Assembly (NCBI RefSeq): GCF_000169335.1
Contig: NZ_AAXW01000007.1
Span: 62,001 to 126,000, forward strand
DNA: 64,000 bases
Reading direction: 5' to 3'
From: Crocosphaera chwakensis CCY0110
GTDB taxonomy: Bacteria; Cyanobacteriota; Cyanobacteriia; Cyanobacteriales; Microcystaceae
The notes beneath the pieces were generated by a model, which saw only the letters and a program-made list of their open reading frames with translations, was not told the DNA's origin and did no database searches. Position numbers and translations under genes: made by a program. Shown in pieces: positions 36,136 through 46,473 of the stretch; position 1 is the first letter of the stretch, and each line of letters starts with the position of its first letter.

Positions 36136-39100
36136 TTATTTGACTTTAAACTGTTCAACATTGGCTTGTAACTGTTGAGCAAGGGCAAGAACTTCTTGGA
36201 AAGAGTCAGCAAGATGAGTAGCAGAAACAGAAGTATTGTGAGTAATGGCCGAGACTTCTCCCATAACCTCGTTCATAGATTCGGAGGTTAAAGATTGTTC
36301 TTGAGCAGCTTGAGAAATGGCACTAACTAACGCATTAATCTGCCCAGAAGCTACGGTTATTTCTTGAAGACTATGGCGAGTTTGTTCAACTAATTCGGTT
36401 CCCCGCAACACTTGGTCGGTTCCCGTTTTCATGGTTTGGGTCACTTCTTTGGTTTCCGTTTGAATACTATTGACCAAGGTTTCAATTTCTGCCGTAGCTT
36501 CAGCTGAACTGGTAGCCAAACTTCGCACTTCATCGGCAATCACTGCAAAACCTCGTCCCTGTTCCCCTGCACGGGCTGCTTCAATAGAAGCTTTTAACGC
36601 TAATAAGTGGGTTTGGGCAGCAAAACGACTAATTAAACTAACCACTTTAGAAATCTTCTGAGATGATTCTCCTAAGTTTTGTATCTTTTTAGTGGTTTCT
36701 GATACCGTATCTTTAATCGCTATCATCCCCTCTACGGTTTCATTCATGGCATTTTCTCCCACTGTCACTGTCTCAGAAGCTCTTTGAAAAGCCATAAGGG
36801 TTTGTTGAGCATTTTCGGCGACTAAATTAATCGAATGATTCATCGCCATGAGGCGATCGCCAGCTACAGCAATTTTTTCAACTTGTTTAAGAGCTTGCTC
36901 AGCGACCGTTTCAATCAAATGTTCATTATTTTCGGTGGTGCTAGAAAATTGTTGTGCAGCAGTTTTTACGTTCAAGACCAAACGACGCAAGTTATCCACT
37001 GTGACGTTATACGAGTCAGCGATGGTACCAATTTCATCTTCAGTAATTTTAGCCCGAATTGTGAGATCGCCGTGACTAATGGGTTCTACTTCTGTAATCA
37101 GTTCCATTGCTCTTGCTTGTAGCATTTCTTTAGCAAGACGTTGTTCTTCTTGGGCAATTGCTTGTTGTTGAATCAAGTTAGCCCGTTCTAAAATTACCCC
37201 GACTTGAATGGCTGCCTGAGTCATAAAATCAATTTCAGGCTGTTGCCAATGACGGGGAGATTCACAATGATGGGCAATGAGTAACCCCAACAGTTCCCCG
37301 TTAACAACGATGGGGGTAACTAAATTAGCCTGAACTGCAAACGGTTCTAACTGTTGAAGATGGCATTGGGTTAGACCTGCATTATAAATATTATCTGTGG
37401 CTTGAACCCTTCCTTGACGATATTTATCTACATAGTTTTCGGCAAAACAAGGGTCTTCAATAGATGCGCCTAAAGCTTTAGGATAACGTTCATCTACAGA
37501 TTCAGCTATAATTAACCCTTGCCAATTTTCATCAAACTCATAAATAATTACGCGATCGCATTGAATGGCTTGACGAATTTCTTCCACAGCCGTATCAAAA
37601 ATAATGTGAGTTTGAGATAACCCAATCAATTTCAACACCAAATCTTTTAACACTTGGGAGCGTTTATTTTCAGCAATTTGGGTTTGTAATAAACTGACCC
37701 GATCAAGAACAGACCCTAATTGGGCTGCTAACTGGCGCATGAAGTTAATTTCCTCTTCTTGCCATTGATGGGTCGTCCGACAATAATGGCCGATTAATAA
37801 ACCAAACAGTTGACCTTGATTGATCACAGGAACAACTAAATTAGCTTTAATTTTTAGTTGTGTCATTAACTGTTGATGATCAGGGTGAAATCCTGCTGCA
37901 AACACATCCTCAGTGGGAACCACTCGCCCTTTTTGGTACGCTTCGAGTAATTCTGTGCTAATACAAGAATCGTTAATTATTTCATTGAGAGCAACAGGCC
38001 AACCAGGAGAAACAGCTTCATTCGCAATATAACCGCTCCAATCGTCGTTAAAACGATAGATAACAAGGCGATCTAACCCTAACATTTCTTTTGCTTTGCT
38101 TAATATCTGATCGAACTGTTTTCTAACTTCCTCTTCATTGGTAGCAACCATGCCATTGATTTTAACTAACCAACGGGATTTTTCAACTAAATCCGCTTGT
38201 TTTTCACTGAACTGTTTAAGTTGTCTGGACATTCTGTTGATATTTGTTCCCAATTGTCCTAATTCGTCGGTTCCTGAAACTTTTAGACGAGTATCCCATT
38301 CTCCCTGACCAATTTTTGCTAGAGCGTTTGTTGCCTGAACAATAGGAAGAGTCAAACGATTAGCTAATAAAACAGCAATTAATGCCCATAAAAGACTGGC
38401 AGCCGATGTTCCCAAAGCAATTGTTAATAATAACTGTCTTTGAGCAGCTAAAACTGTTTTTGTGTCAGCTTCAATAATTACGCCCCAATTCAAATCAGGA
38501 AAATTAGCCACATTACTGATAGGAGCGTAGGCACCTAAGATTTTTTGACCTGTGATTTGACTGATATCTTTCCAAGTATGAGCTTTGTGATCAAAAGACT
38601 TTTGAGAGAAATATTGAAATTCTTGTTTGGGGTTTTTACCAATATATTTAGCATCTGGTGCGATAAAATAAGCATCAAAATTGTCAATTAATTTATAATC
38701 TTTTTTGAGTAAAGAATAAGCATCAACCACTTTGTCTAAATTACTAACAGGCATTCCCAAGCGCATAACCCCAATCATTTTGCCAGTAGTTTTATCTTTG
38801 ACTGGAGCGACAATTTTAATCGAACCTTTTGGCAATTTAGCAGCACTAGGTTTATAGATAAATGGTTTACCCGTTTGCAAAACCTTGCTAATATAAGGAG
38901 AATCTTTATGGTTGGGAATACTTTTCCCTTGGGAATGAACAATGGCATCCCCATTAAGGTTAAACAAAATAGCGTCTTGATAAGTTCCTGTTGATTGAAT
39001 ATATTCAGCTAATAGTTTTTGTTTTTCTTCAGTAGAAGTAGCAGCAGCAATCCGAGGATCGGTAAAGACAGGAAGATTAGCCAATAACTGAATATCGTCA

Positions 39101-39450
39101 TACCGTTCTGCTATGAATAATTTAATCTGTTCTGCTAGGGTAATGGCATCGTCTTGACTTTCTTGTTTAATTTGCTGAACCATAGACTTTCGAGCAATGA
39201 AATAGTCAATAGAACCAATGGCAAAAACGGGAACCACACCAATAGTTACGGCGATGATAGCTGCTTTTGCCCTAAGACTTAACCGTTGCCACCAAAAAGT
39301 TTGGGGTTCAAAGGTTACTGTTTCTGGGGAGTTAGGAAGAGAATCTTGTGGTAAGTTTAATGGACTGGCAGAAGAACTGGAGTCGGTATTAGGGTTACTC
39401 CAATTATCAGCAGTTTTTTGGGTCGTGGGTTTGGAAGGGGTCTGAGTCAT
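36136..39450 (-). CDS. pixJ: PixJ-like phototaxis receptor with cyanobacteriochrome GAF (copy 2)
   Basis: About 1104 residues from the ATG at 39450. Order: TM1, a periplasmic Cache-like sensor, TM2, HAMP, GAF1, GAF2, a HAMP-like linker, and an MCP signalling domain with the hairpin tip (LLALKASIEAARAGEQGRGFAVIADEV). GAF2 has DPCF (Cys668) and GLTQCH (Cys696), 28 residues apart. DXCF cyanobacteriochromes such as TePixJ use exactly this pair to bind a bilin. GAF1 has GFHPDH where GAF2 has the Cys-His, so it probably binds none. This is a direct light receptor candidate; the colour is not predictable, though DXCF members are often blue/green. Confidence 0.9.
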   Translation of the reverse strand: MTQTPSKPTTQKTADNWSNPNTDSSSSASPLNLPQDSLPNSPETVTFEPQTFWWQRLSLRAKAAIIAVTIGVVPVFAIGSIDYFIARKSMVQQIKQESQDDAITLAEQIKLFIAERYDDIQLLANLPVFTDPRIAAATSTEEKQKLLAEYIQSTGTYQDAILFNLNGDAIVHSQGKSIPNHKDSPYISKVLQTGKPFIYKPSAAKLPKGSIKIVAPVKDKTTGKMIGVMRLGMPVSNLDKVVDAYSLLKKDYKLIDNFDAYFIAPDAKYIGKNPKQEFQYFSQKSFDHKAHTWKDISQITGQKILGAYAPISNVANFPDLNWGVIIEADTKTVLAAQRQLLLTIALGTSAASLLWALIAVLLANRLTLPIVQATNALAKIGQGEWDTRLKVSGTDELGQLGTNINRMSRQLKQFSEKQADLVEKSRWLVKINGMVATNEEEVRKQFDQILSKAKEMLGLDRLVIYRFNDDWSGYIANEAVSPGWPVALNEIINDSCISTELLEAYQKGRVVPTEDVFAAGFHPDHQQLMTQLKIKANLVVPVINQGQLFGLLIGHYCRTTHQWQEEEINFMRQLAAQLGSVLDRVSLLQTQIAENKRSQVLKDLVLKLIGLSQTHIIFDTAVEEIRQAIQCDRVIIYEFDENWQGLIIAESVDERYPKALGASIEDPCFAENYVDKYRQGRVQATDNIYNAGLTQCHLQQLEPFAVQANLVTPIVVNGELLGLLIAHHCESPRHWQQPEIDFMTQAAIQVGVILERANLIQQQAIAQEEQRLAKEMLQARAMELITEVEPISHGDLTIRAKITEDEIGTIADSYNVTVDNLRRLVLNVKTAAQQFSSTTENNEHLIETVAEQALKQVEKIAVAGDRLMAMNHSINLVAENAQQTLMAFQRASETVTVGENAMNETVEGMIAIKDTVSETTKKIQNLGESSQKISKVVSLISRFAAQTHLLALKASIEAARAGEQGRGFAVIADEVRSLATSSAEATAEIETLVNSIQTETKEVTQTMKTGTDQVLRGTELVEQTRHSLQEITVASGQINALVSAISQAAQEQSLTSESMNEVMGEVSAITHNTSVSATHLADSFQEVLALAQQLQANVEQFKVK

Positions 39451-39530
39451 GGGATAAGTCTTGTTGGGATATGGAAAGGACAAGAGTGAGAAGAAAAATG
39501 TCAATGATCTTCTCAAACTTTCTTTGGCAA

Positions 39531-42500
39531 CTACTGGACTTTAAATTGACGAATACTATCTTGTAAGGACTGAGCAACAGCTAAGAGTTCTCCGAATGAG
39601 TCGGACACTTGTGCTGCTTCACTGGAGGTTTTATCCGAGATGGCTGCCACTTGAGTCATGGTTTGGGTTACAGTTTGACTGGTTTGGGACTGTTCAATGG
39701 CAGAACGGGTAATGGCTTCAACTAATTCGCTAATTTGAATACTTGCGGCCGTAATTTTATTAAGACTCTTACGGGTTTCATCAACTAATTTTGTTCCAGT
39801 TACTACCTGTTCTGTCCCTGCTTCCATAGCAGCCACTACTTCGTTGGTTTCCGTTTGAATACCGGCAACGAGGGCTTCAATTTCTGCTGTCGCTGAAGCA
39901 GACTGACGAGCCAGCGATCGCACTTCCTCAGCTACCACCGCAAAGCCTCGTCCTTCTTCTCCTGCGTGTGCTGCCTCAATCGAAGCATTCAACGCCAATA
40001 AGTTAGTCTGATCAGCAAAACTACTAATTAAGTTCACCACTTTAGAAATTTTCTGGGATGACTCCCCTAACCGTTTTACTTTTTTGGCGGTTTCTGCTAC
40101 TGTCTGTCGAATAGCCATAATCCCGTCTACTGTACGGTTCATAGCATCTTCTCCGTGTTCTACGGTTTCGGTAGCTTGTTGTACGGTAGCTTCAGCTAAT
40201 TCAGCGTTAGCAGCAACGGTGCGAATAGAGTCGTTCATGGCTTGCAGTTTATCTAGGGCTGCAGAGATATCCTGCGCCTGTTCAAAGGCTTCTTGAGATA
40301 AGGAACGAATAGCAGACTCGTTTTTGTTGGTGGTGTCTGAGAGTTGTCCGGTAGCGTTTTGTACCTGGTTTACAATTTTTCTTAGGTTTTCAATGGTGGC
40401 GTTATAAGAGTCGGCAATCGTACCAATTTCATCCTCTGTTACTCTTGCCCGAATGGTGAGATCCCCTTGGGAAACGGGATCAACTTCCATGAGTAATTCT
40501 AATGCCCGTCGTTGTAATTGTTCTTTTGCGGTTCTCTGTTCTTGTTCAGAAATTCTTTGTTGTTCGAGCAGATCAGCCCTTTCTAGAGCAAAACCGATTT
40601 GGGCTGCGACTTGGGAGAAAAAGCTAATTTCTGAAGGATTCCAGTTTCTTGGTCCCGAACATTCATGGGCAATATATAACCCTAATAATTTTCCGTTGCA
40701 AATTATAGGAGCAACTAAATTAGCACGAACTTTAAAGGGTTCTAGTTCCTTAAGGTGACATTCGGTCAGTCCTGCATTATAAATATCCGGCGTTGCCTGA
40801 ACTCGACCATTGAGGTATTTATCGACGAATTTAGTGGCAAAACAAGGGTCCATAATCTTGGCATTTAACGCCTTGGGATATCCATCTGCTACGTTTTCAG
40901 CCACAATGGTTCCTATCCATTGCTCATCGAAAGTATAAACAACAACTCGATCAGTTTTCAGAGCGCGACGCATTTGTTCAACAGCTATCTGCATCACTTC
41001 TTCGGTGTTGAGGCCGGCCGCAATTTTAACGCTAATATTCCGTAACATCTGGCCCAGTTTAGCATCGGCTCTTTGTTGTTGTTGCAGGGTAATACGGTCA
41101 AGGATAATGTTTAACTGTTCGGCTACACGCTGCATAAAGCTAACTTCTTCCTTTTCCCATTGATGAGTTCCTTGACAATGATGGGCGATTAATAAGCCGA
41201 ATACATCTTTTTGTTTGATAATAGGAACTACTAAATTGGCATCGATATGCAACTGTTCCATGAGTTGATGGTGTTCAGGATGAAAGCCAGCTTCATGGAC
41301 ATTATCAGTAGGCACTACTCGTCCTTGACGATATTCTTCCATAATTTCTGGAGGAATACAGCGATCGTCGATTTGCAATTCTTTAGCACTGGGATAAGCT
41401 GGATTGACCGATTCATAGGAAATAAAGGCACTGCCATCAACATTAAATTCATAAATTACCACCCGATCAACCCCTAGAACTGTCCGAATACCCTCTACAG
41501 CTTGATCAAGAATCCGTTGTAAGGCAAGGCGATCAGTAATGATGCTACTGGCAATTTCGGCTAAAAGGTTCGCTTGTAGAGTCGATGAGATTTGTTTATC
41601 TACTAAGCGATGAATTCGTCGGGTCATGGTGTTGACATTTTTGGCTAAAGTAGCGAACTCATCATCACCTAATACTTCAACTTCTACGTCTAAGTCCCCT
41701 TCTCCAATTTTCTTGACAGCAGAGATGACACGGTGTACAGGACGGGTCATTTGTTCAGAAAGCAGAAGGGCTAAAGCCCCTGCTAACCCGGCAGTTACTA
41801 AGGTTCCTAAAAAGATGGCTGTTAGTAGTTGTCGTTGAGCAGCAAAGGCGACAGCATTATCGAGGGTAACTACGGTATTCCATCCTAGATCAGGTAGCTT
41901 ATCAACCTTAGTAAAAGGGGATAAAGCCACTAAGTCTTCTGCACCTAGCTTTGCTGCTGGTTTTTGTCGCTCCTCAAGGATAGAATAAACAGAAAATAAT
42001 GAGGAAGCTTTAACCGCTTGGTGTTCAAACTGCTTGCTTCTCTCATCAGCTTTACCAGCAGTATTGGTCTGGGTTACTTGAATTCCGTCTGGAGCGAGAA
42101 AAACCTCTTCATTCTTATTGACTAAGTAAATATCTTCTCCTTGTTTCATTCCCTGTTTCACCACTTTTTGCAGGTGTTGAACGGGCATTCTTGAACGAAT
42201 TACGGCAACAATATCCCCTGTCTGACTATCTCGGACAGGGGCAGCAAAATAGACGTTAAATGTCCCTTCTGTGGCGGAAATGAGTGGTTGAGTAACAGTA
42301 GCTGATTTGGTATTAAGAACTTCTTGGAAATAACTACGATCTTTATAATTTTTCAGAGGAGTTCCTTTGGATTGACCAATGACATTCCCTTGTAAATCAA
42401 AGACAGCAATACTGTCATACAACTGATAAAGATTAATATAATTATCTAAGACTTTTTGTTTTTCTTGAGGAGAAACCTGATTTCTTAACTCAGCTTTAGT

Positions 42501-42959
42501 AAAGGTGTCTAAGGTGGCTAACGCTTGGATATTGAGATAGTGATCGTTCATAAACCGAGACAGTTGATCACTTATCCCAACTGCACGGGAAATTTCTGTT
42601 TCTTTGGCCTGATGGTAGGTAATCTTATTAGAAATACTATAGGTTAAAGAACCCACTGCAATCACTGGAATAATACCAATAGCTGTGGTAGCGATAATAC
42701 TTTTGGAACGTAGGGTTAAATCTTGCCACCATTTAATGACTGGCCAATTTTGCGAGGTAGGGGTGGCGGTGTTTGGTTTTTCTCTAGGCGGTTCAGAGGG
42801 AAGGGTAACTTCGCTTTCAATGGCTAGAATTTGGGATTCGTTGCTTTCGGTGTCAAGGGTGTCTGAGGATTGATTGTTTTCTAGTGAAATGTCTTGAGAA
42901 ACAAAACCGTTGCTTTCGTTATTATTCTGGGAATTTGGGTTAGGAGAAGTCTGAGTCAT
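39531..42959 (-). CDS. pixJ: PixJ-like phototaxis receptor with cyanobacteriochrome GAF (copy 1)
   Basis: About 1142 residues from the ATG at 42959 (MTQTSPN, paralogous to MTQTPSK of the next gene). Same architecture as its neighbour: TM1, periplasmic sensor, TM2, HAMP, GAF1, GAF2, HAMP-like linker, and an MCP domain with LLALNASIEAAHAGEEGRGFAVVAEEV. GAF2 carries DPCF (Cys706) and GLTECH (Cys734), again 28 apart, so it should bind a bilin. GAF1 has GFHPEHH instead and probably does not. The two receptors look like a tandem duplication that has diverged. Confidence 0.9.
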   Translation of the reverse strand: MTQTSPNPNSQNNNESNGFVSQDISLENNQSSDTLDTESNESQILAIESEVTLPSEPPREKPNTATPTSQNWPVIKWWQDLTLRSKSIIATTAIGIIPVIAVGSLTYSISNKITYHQAKETEISRAVGISDQLSRFMNDHYLNIQALATLDTFTKAELRNQVSPQEKQKVLDNYINLYQLYDSIAVFDLQGNVIGQSKGTPLKNYKDRSYFQEVLNTKSATVTQPLISATEGTFNVYFAAPVRDSQTGDIVAVIRSRMPVQHLQKVVKQGMKQGEDIYLVNKNEEVFLAPDGIQVTQTNTAGKADERSKQFEHQAVKASSLFSVYSILEERQKPAAKLGAEDLVALSPFTKVDKLPDLGWNTVVTLDNAVAFAAQRQLLTAIFLGTLVTAGLAGALALLLSEQMTRPVHRVISAVKKIGEGDLDVEVEVLGDDEFATLAKNVNTMTRRIHRLVDKQISSTLQANLLAEIASSIITDRLALQRILDQAVEGIRTVLGVDRVVIYEFNVDGSAFISYESVNPAYPSAKELQIDDRCIPPEIMEEYRQGRVVPTDNVHEAGFHPEHHQLMEQLHIDANLVVPIIKQKDVFGLLIAHHCQGTHQWEKEEVSFMQRVAEQLNIILDRITLQQQQRADAKLGQMLRNISVKIAAGLNTEEVMQIAVEQMRRALKTDRVVVYTFDEQWIGTIVAENVADGYPKALNAKIMDPCFATKFVDKYLNGRVQATPDIYNAGLTECHLKELEPFKVRANLVAPIICNGKLLGLYIAHECSGPRNWNPSEISFFSQVAAQIGFALERADLLEQQRISEQEQRTAKEQLQRRALELLMEVDPVSQGDLTIRARVTEDEIGTIADSYNATIENLRKIVNQVQNATGQLSDTTNKNESAIRSLSQEAFEQAQDISAALDKLQAMNDSIRTVAANAELAEATVQQATETVEHGEDAMNRTVDGIMAIRQTVAETAKKVKRLGESSQKISKVVNLISSFADQTNLLALNASIEAAHAGEEGRGFAVVAEEVRSLARQSASATAEIEALVAGIQTETNEVVAAMEAGTEQVVTGTKLVDETRKSLNKITAASIQISELVEAITRSAIEQSQTSQTVTQTMTQVAAISDKTSSEAAQVSDSFGELLAVAQSLQDSIRQFKVQ

Positions 42960-43189
42960 AACGTTAACCAAAGAGTAAATTTCAATAAAGAGGGACTAAG
43001 AACCTAAATTCGGTGTTAAGAGTTAGAAGTAGGAAGATAAATAGCAAAGAAACCAAGAATAAAGCACCTAAAAAATGGTTAAACTGTTGAAATTAAGCAA
43101 TCGGCCATTGATACAATTGGCAAAATAAGCGAGACAGATATTGATGCTTCTGTTGTTTAGTCTTTTGTAAAGACTTTGGATTAAATACT

Positions 43190-43750
43190 TTAATCATTAG
43201 GTTTAGGCATGGCTGCGAGAATGGCTTCTCCATCGAGAACCACTAACATATCTCCACGGGGTGGTAACCAATAACCTCGCAGAAAGGCCGCTAAGCCAGA
43301 ATTCGCTGCTGATCCCGAAGGAGATTGAATCTCATTAGGATTACACCATTCCATATCATCGACTTGACTAACTACCGCCCCGATATGCTGACGATGGGCT
43401 TTAGCGACTTTGTGGGAAGTTTTACCTGAATGAAGGACAATCGTTCGATAAATGGGAGTCACTTGGGGCTGTTGATGCCAAGGGGTTAACCCCAATAATT
43501 CTCCTAAATCGATAATCCAGAGAATTTCTCCACGCCAGTTATAGACTCCCATTACCCAAGAGGGGGTTTGAGGAATGGGAACAATTTGACCGAGGGGAAT
43601 GGTAATAACTTCGGTTAATTGGTCAACGGGTAAGAGTAAGGTGGTATCTGGAACTAACTGGAATCGTAAAAATTGCTCTAATTGATAACGTTCTTGGCTT
43701 TCTAGGGAGGTTGTTGTCGAGTTGATCTGAGAAAATCCATGTTGAACCAC
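43190..43750 (-). CDS. pixI: CheW-like adaptor PixI
   Basis: 186 residues, CheW fold from about 28 to 180 (FQLVPDTTLLLPVDQLTEVITIP, WVMGVYNWRGEILWIIDLGELLGL). Couples PixJ receptors to the CheA-type kinase. It starts with GTG preceded by AGGAG at a normal distance. It lies 37 nt after pixH and about 230 nt before the first receptor. Confidence 0.88.
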   Translation of the reverse strand: MVQHGFSQINSTTTSLESQERYQLEQFLRFQLVPDTTLLLPVDQLTEVITIPLGQIVPIPQTPSWVMGVYNWRGEILWIIDLGELLGLTPWHQQPQVTPIYRTIVLHSGKTSHKVAKAHRQHIGAVVSQVDDMEWCNPNEIQSPSGSAANSGLAAFLRGYWLPPRGDMLVVLDGEAILAAMPKPND

Positions 43751-43787
43751 AATACTTGACTCCTGTGATGAGGCTTACTGAGTAAAT

Positions 43788-44150
43788 TTAGGGAATAAGT
43801 TGTTTAATGGTGCTGAGAAAGGTATCTTGATCGATGGGTTTGGGAATGTAAGCATCTGCGCCCTGGCGTTTGCCCCAAAATTTGTCCATATCAGTATTTT
43901 TGGTGGAACAAATAATGATCGGGATTTTACTGGTACGTTCTTCGGCTTTGATCGCTCGACAGATTTCAAAGCCACTCACTCCGGGTAAAACGACATCCAA
44001 TACAATGAGATCAGGCAATTCTCCATTCAATTTTTCTAGGGCTTCTTCTCCACTACTGGCAATAGCAGCCGTAATACCTGCAATTTTTAAATATTGAGTA
44101 ATAATTTCTCGTTCGGTTAAAGAATCTTCAATGACAAGGACGGTTCCCAT
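43788..44150 (-). CDS. pixH: CheY-like response regulator PixH
   Basis: 120-residue stand-alone receiver. Acidic pair in VIEDS, phospho-accepting Asp52 in IVLDVVLPG, the Thr/Ser switch in ICSTKN, and Lys in YIPKPID. Output is by protein contact. In Synechocystis PixG and PixH act antagonistically on motility direction. Second gene of the operon. Confidence 0.9.
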   Translation of the reverse strand: MGTVLVIEDSLTEREIITQYLKIAGITAAIASSGEEALEKLNGELPDLIVLDVVLPGVSGFEICRAIKAEERTSKIPIIICSTKNTDMDKFWGKRQGADAYIPKPIDQDTFLSTIKQLIP

Positions 44151-44283
44151 GATAATTTTTGCCTCTATTAATGTTTGATTAAGGTGGTTCTATAGTCTTA
44201 CAATTCCCTAAAACCCTAAGGAAAGTAACATTTTGAATGGATAGGGTGCGTAAAATTTACAAAGGAAAATGTTTCAATTTCCT

Positions 44284-45489
44284 TTAAGCGACGTTTTCTT
44301 GTTTAAGATATTTGCGAATGGCACTTAAAACTAAGTCAGGATTAACGGGTTTACTCATAAAATCCGTTGAACCCACCATTTTGGCCCGAACTCGATCCAC
44401 AATGCCATCATTACCAGTAAGAATAATGATGGGTGTATTACGGAAAAAGGAAAGTTTTCTCAGTTGTCCGCAAATTTCGTAGCCGTTGGCGTTGGGCATA
44501 ACCAAATCTAGGAAAATAATGGCTGGTTTACGGGCTAATAAGATAGCGATCGCTCTTAAGGGATCGTTAATGCCTAAAAATTGGTAATTAGCCCCTACCA
44601 GAATTTTCTCTAGGGTTTGACACATCAAGGGACTATCATCTACACAAGCCACCAATGGACCAACGGAAACCTCTGGGGTGGCGACGGTGGCGGTGGGAGT
44701 GGGAATAGAAACGGGAGGAGATAAGTCTTCGATGGCGATTAATTCTACTAACCCCATCTGGACATAGGGCAGTAGGGAACTGGTAACGGTAACTACATCC
44801 CGTTTCATCCGTACCGAGAGATCCCGTAGGGTTTGATTGCCGTCTAGGAGTTGTTTTAAGGTTTGATAGACTTGGGGAGAGGTACGCTGTTGTAATTCTT
44901 CAGCTTGTCTAATGATGGGAGCGGAGTTGGGGGAGCGATCGGCGACTTTTGCCTCTTGCCAAGCTTGCCATTGTTTATAGGCTTCGTTAATCAATTGATC
45001 GGCATCGATTAACACCAAACGAGTTGAAAGCAAGTTATCTTGTCTGAGTTCACAAGTCACTTCCATCGTTTGGGTGATATCAAATAGCACTTCGATAATG
45101 ATAGAACGAATCATTCTAGCTGCTTGTTCGCGACTAATTTTCTGTTGTTCTACCCACAAACACAACAGTTGATATTCCCAACATAAGCGAAAGTCTTGAT
45201 TCCCTAAACTGGCTAAATCTAGCTGCAAGGAGGATAATTTAGAGGCAATTTCGGGCAAATAACGGGCAATATGTCTTCTCCACCGTCTAACGGGATGGGT
45301 TCCCCCAGTGGCGTACATAATTCGCCCTAAATATAAGTAAAAAAACCACTTTTCTCCTTTACTATTGGTCAGGATTAGTTGACCACTAAATCTAGGTTGT
45401 TTGAGGGTATCAAAGAAACTGGTTTGTCTTGAGGGTGTAAATTCTGGTATGGAAATTGGGTTTTGAGGGGGATAGGAAGCTGTCATCAT
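44284..45489 (-). CDS. pixG: PatA-like response regulator PixG
   Basis: About 401 residues from the first ATG of the MMTASYPP pair (45489). The N-terminal part is a DUF4388/PATAN domain (SFFDTLKQPRFSGQLILTNSKGEKWFFYLYLGRIMYATGG), a helical middle follows, and a C-terminal receiver has VACVDDSPLMCQTLE, Asp in IIFLDLVMPN and SKPVNP. PATAN-receiver proteins act on the pilus motor. The frame is open 24 codons further upstream, but that segment is not conserved-looking. First gene of the pix operon. Confidence 0.88.
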   Translation of the reverse strand: MMTASYPPQNPISIPEFTPSRQTSFFDTLKQPRFSGQLILTNSKGEKWFFYLYLGRIMYATGGTHPVRRWRRHIARYLPEIASKLSSLQLDLASLGNQDFRLCWEYQLLCLWVEQQKISREQAARMIRSIIIEVLFDITQTMEVTCELRQDNLLSTRLVLIDADQLINEAYKQWQAWQEAKVADRSPNSAPIIRQAEELQQRTSPQVYQTLKQLLDGNQTLRDLSVRMKRDVVTVTSSLLPYVQMGLVELIAIEDLSPPVSIPTPTATVATPEVSVGPLVACVDDSPLMCQTLEKILVGANYQFLGINDPLRAIAILLARKPAIIFLDLVMPNANGYEICGQLRKLSFFRNTPIIILTGNDGIVDRVRAKMVGSTDFMSKPVNPDLVLSAIRKYLKQENVA

Positions 45490-45616
45490 TGCATCTTCAA
45501 TAAAGTGACTAATTACAGTGTTACAGTTATAGGATTCCCTAAATTTCGAGAAAAATAACATTTCAGGGGGGTTCAGTCTGAGGATAGGATGAAAAGTTAG
45601 GGAGGATGATGAGTCA

Positions 45617-46326
45617 CTAATTATCTTGATCTTCTTCTAGTTCTTGATAGGCGACAGCCCTCAATTTTCCATAAAAATTTGAAGCATCGCAATGGGGGGT
45701 AAATTGGTTAATGGTACGAGAGGTCTTTTCTTGAGTTAAGGTGGTTTGAGACTTTAATACTTCCTTGGTGATGGCAATATTTTTTTGATCTACTTTTTCA
45801 GCAACCGCACCGTTTAACTCTTCTTTTCTCTCAGTTTTGTGATTTAGTTTCTCAGTGGCGATCAAAATAGGAATCTCTATTTTTTTAACTAATTCTTGAA
45901 TCGGCGTTAAGGTAATATTATTTTTTGGAGCAGGTTCTATTGGTTTGTCTGGAGTGGATGACTTTTCTTCTGGTTGTTGCTCTTCGATTATTTTGTGATT
46001 GCTGATATCTTCAACAAAAAGATTACGGGTAATAAATCGTTCAAACTCGTAGGTAAAATGATAAGTAGGATGTCCCAGGCGTTTCCAAAGAGCAAGAATA
46101 TGCTCAACAGAAATGGCTTTATAACGTCCTTGATAGAGAGCTTCGACAATAGCCAGACGAATCCAATAAACTGAGTAAGATGCTACCCATTTTCGATTAC
46201 CTCAGAAATGCTAACTTCTTTGATCTCGAATCCGTAGCGACTCAATAATGCCTCTATTTGATTTAGGTTTTTGTTCCTGCACTGGTGCATAGCATCTTTA
46301 AATCCCCATTGCCACTCTTTTAGCAC
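45617..46326 (-). pseudogene. Conserved cyanobacterial hypothetical gene with a one-base frameshift
   Basis: Minus strand. A GTG at 46326 opens MLKEWQWGFKDAMHQ...NQIEALLSRYGFEIKEVSISEVIENG and then a TAG at 46185-46183. Another frame immediately carries on WVASYSVYWIRLAIVEALYQGRYKAISVEHIL to FYGKLRAVAYQELEED, ending at 45617. Adding one T at about 46189 (AATGG to AATTGG) joins them as ...VIENWVASYSVYWIRLA..., a pattern I recognise in a widespread cyanobacterial protein. The repaired protein would have about 236 residues. A TTG at 45865 could give only an 82-residue C-terminal scrap. Either a real mutation or a sequencing/assembly error. Lies just upstream of pixG on the same strand. Confidence 0.8.
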
Positions 46327-46473
46327 ATTTTTGGTTTAACAATATAGCAATTTATACTTATTTTAGAAGAGGAAAGCTTAATCTAATCAAGTTAAAGCTA
46401 GTATAGAGGATAAAATTAAATAGAAAATCTTTTATGATTAGGATAACTTTTTATCAATTTAAAATTAAAGACC

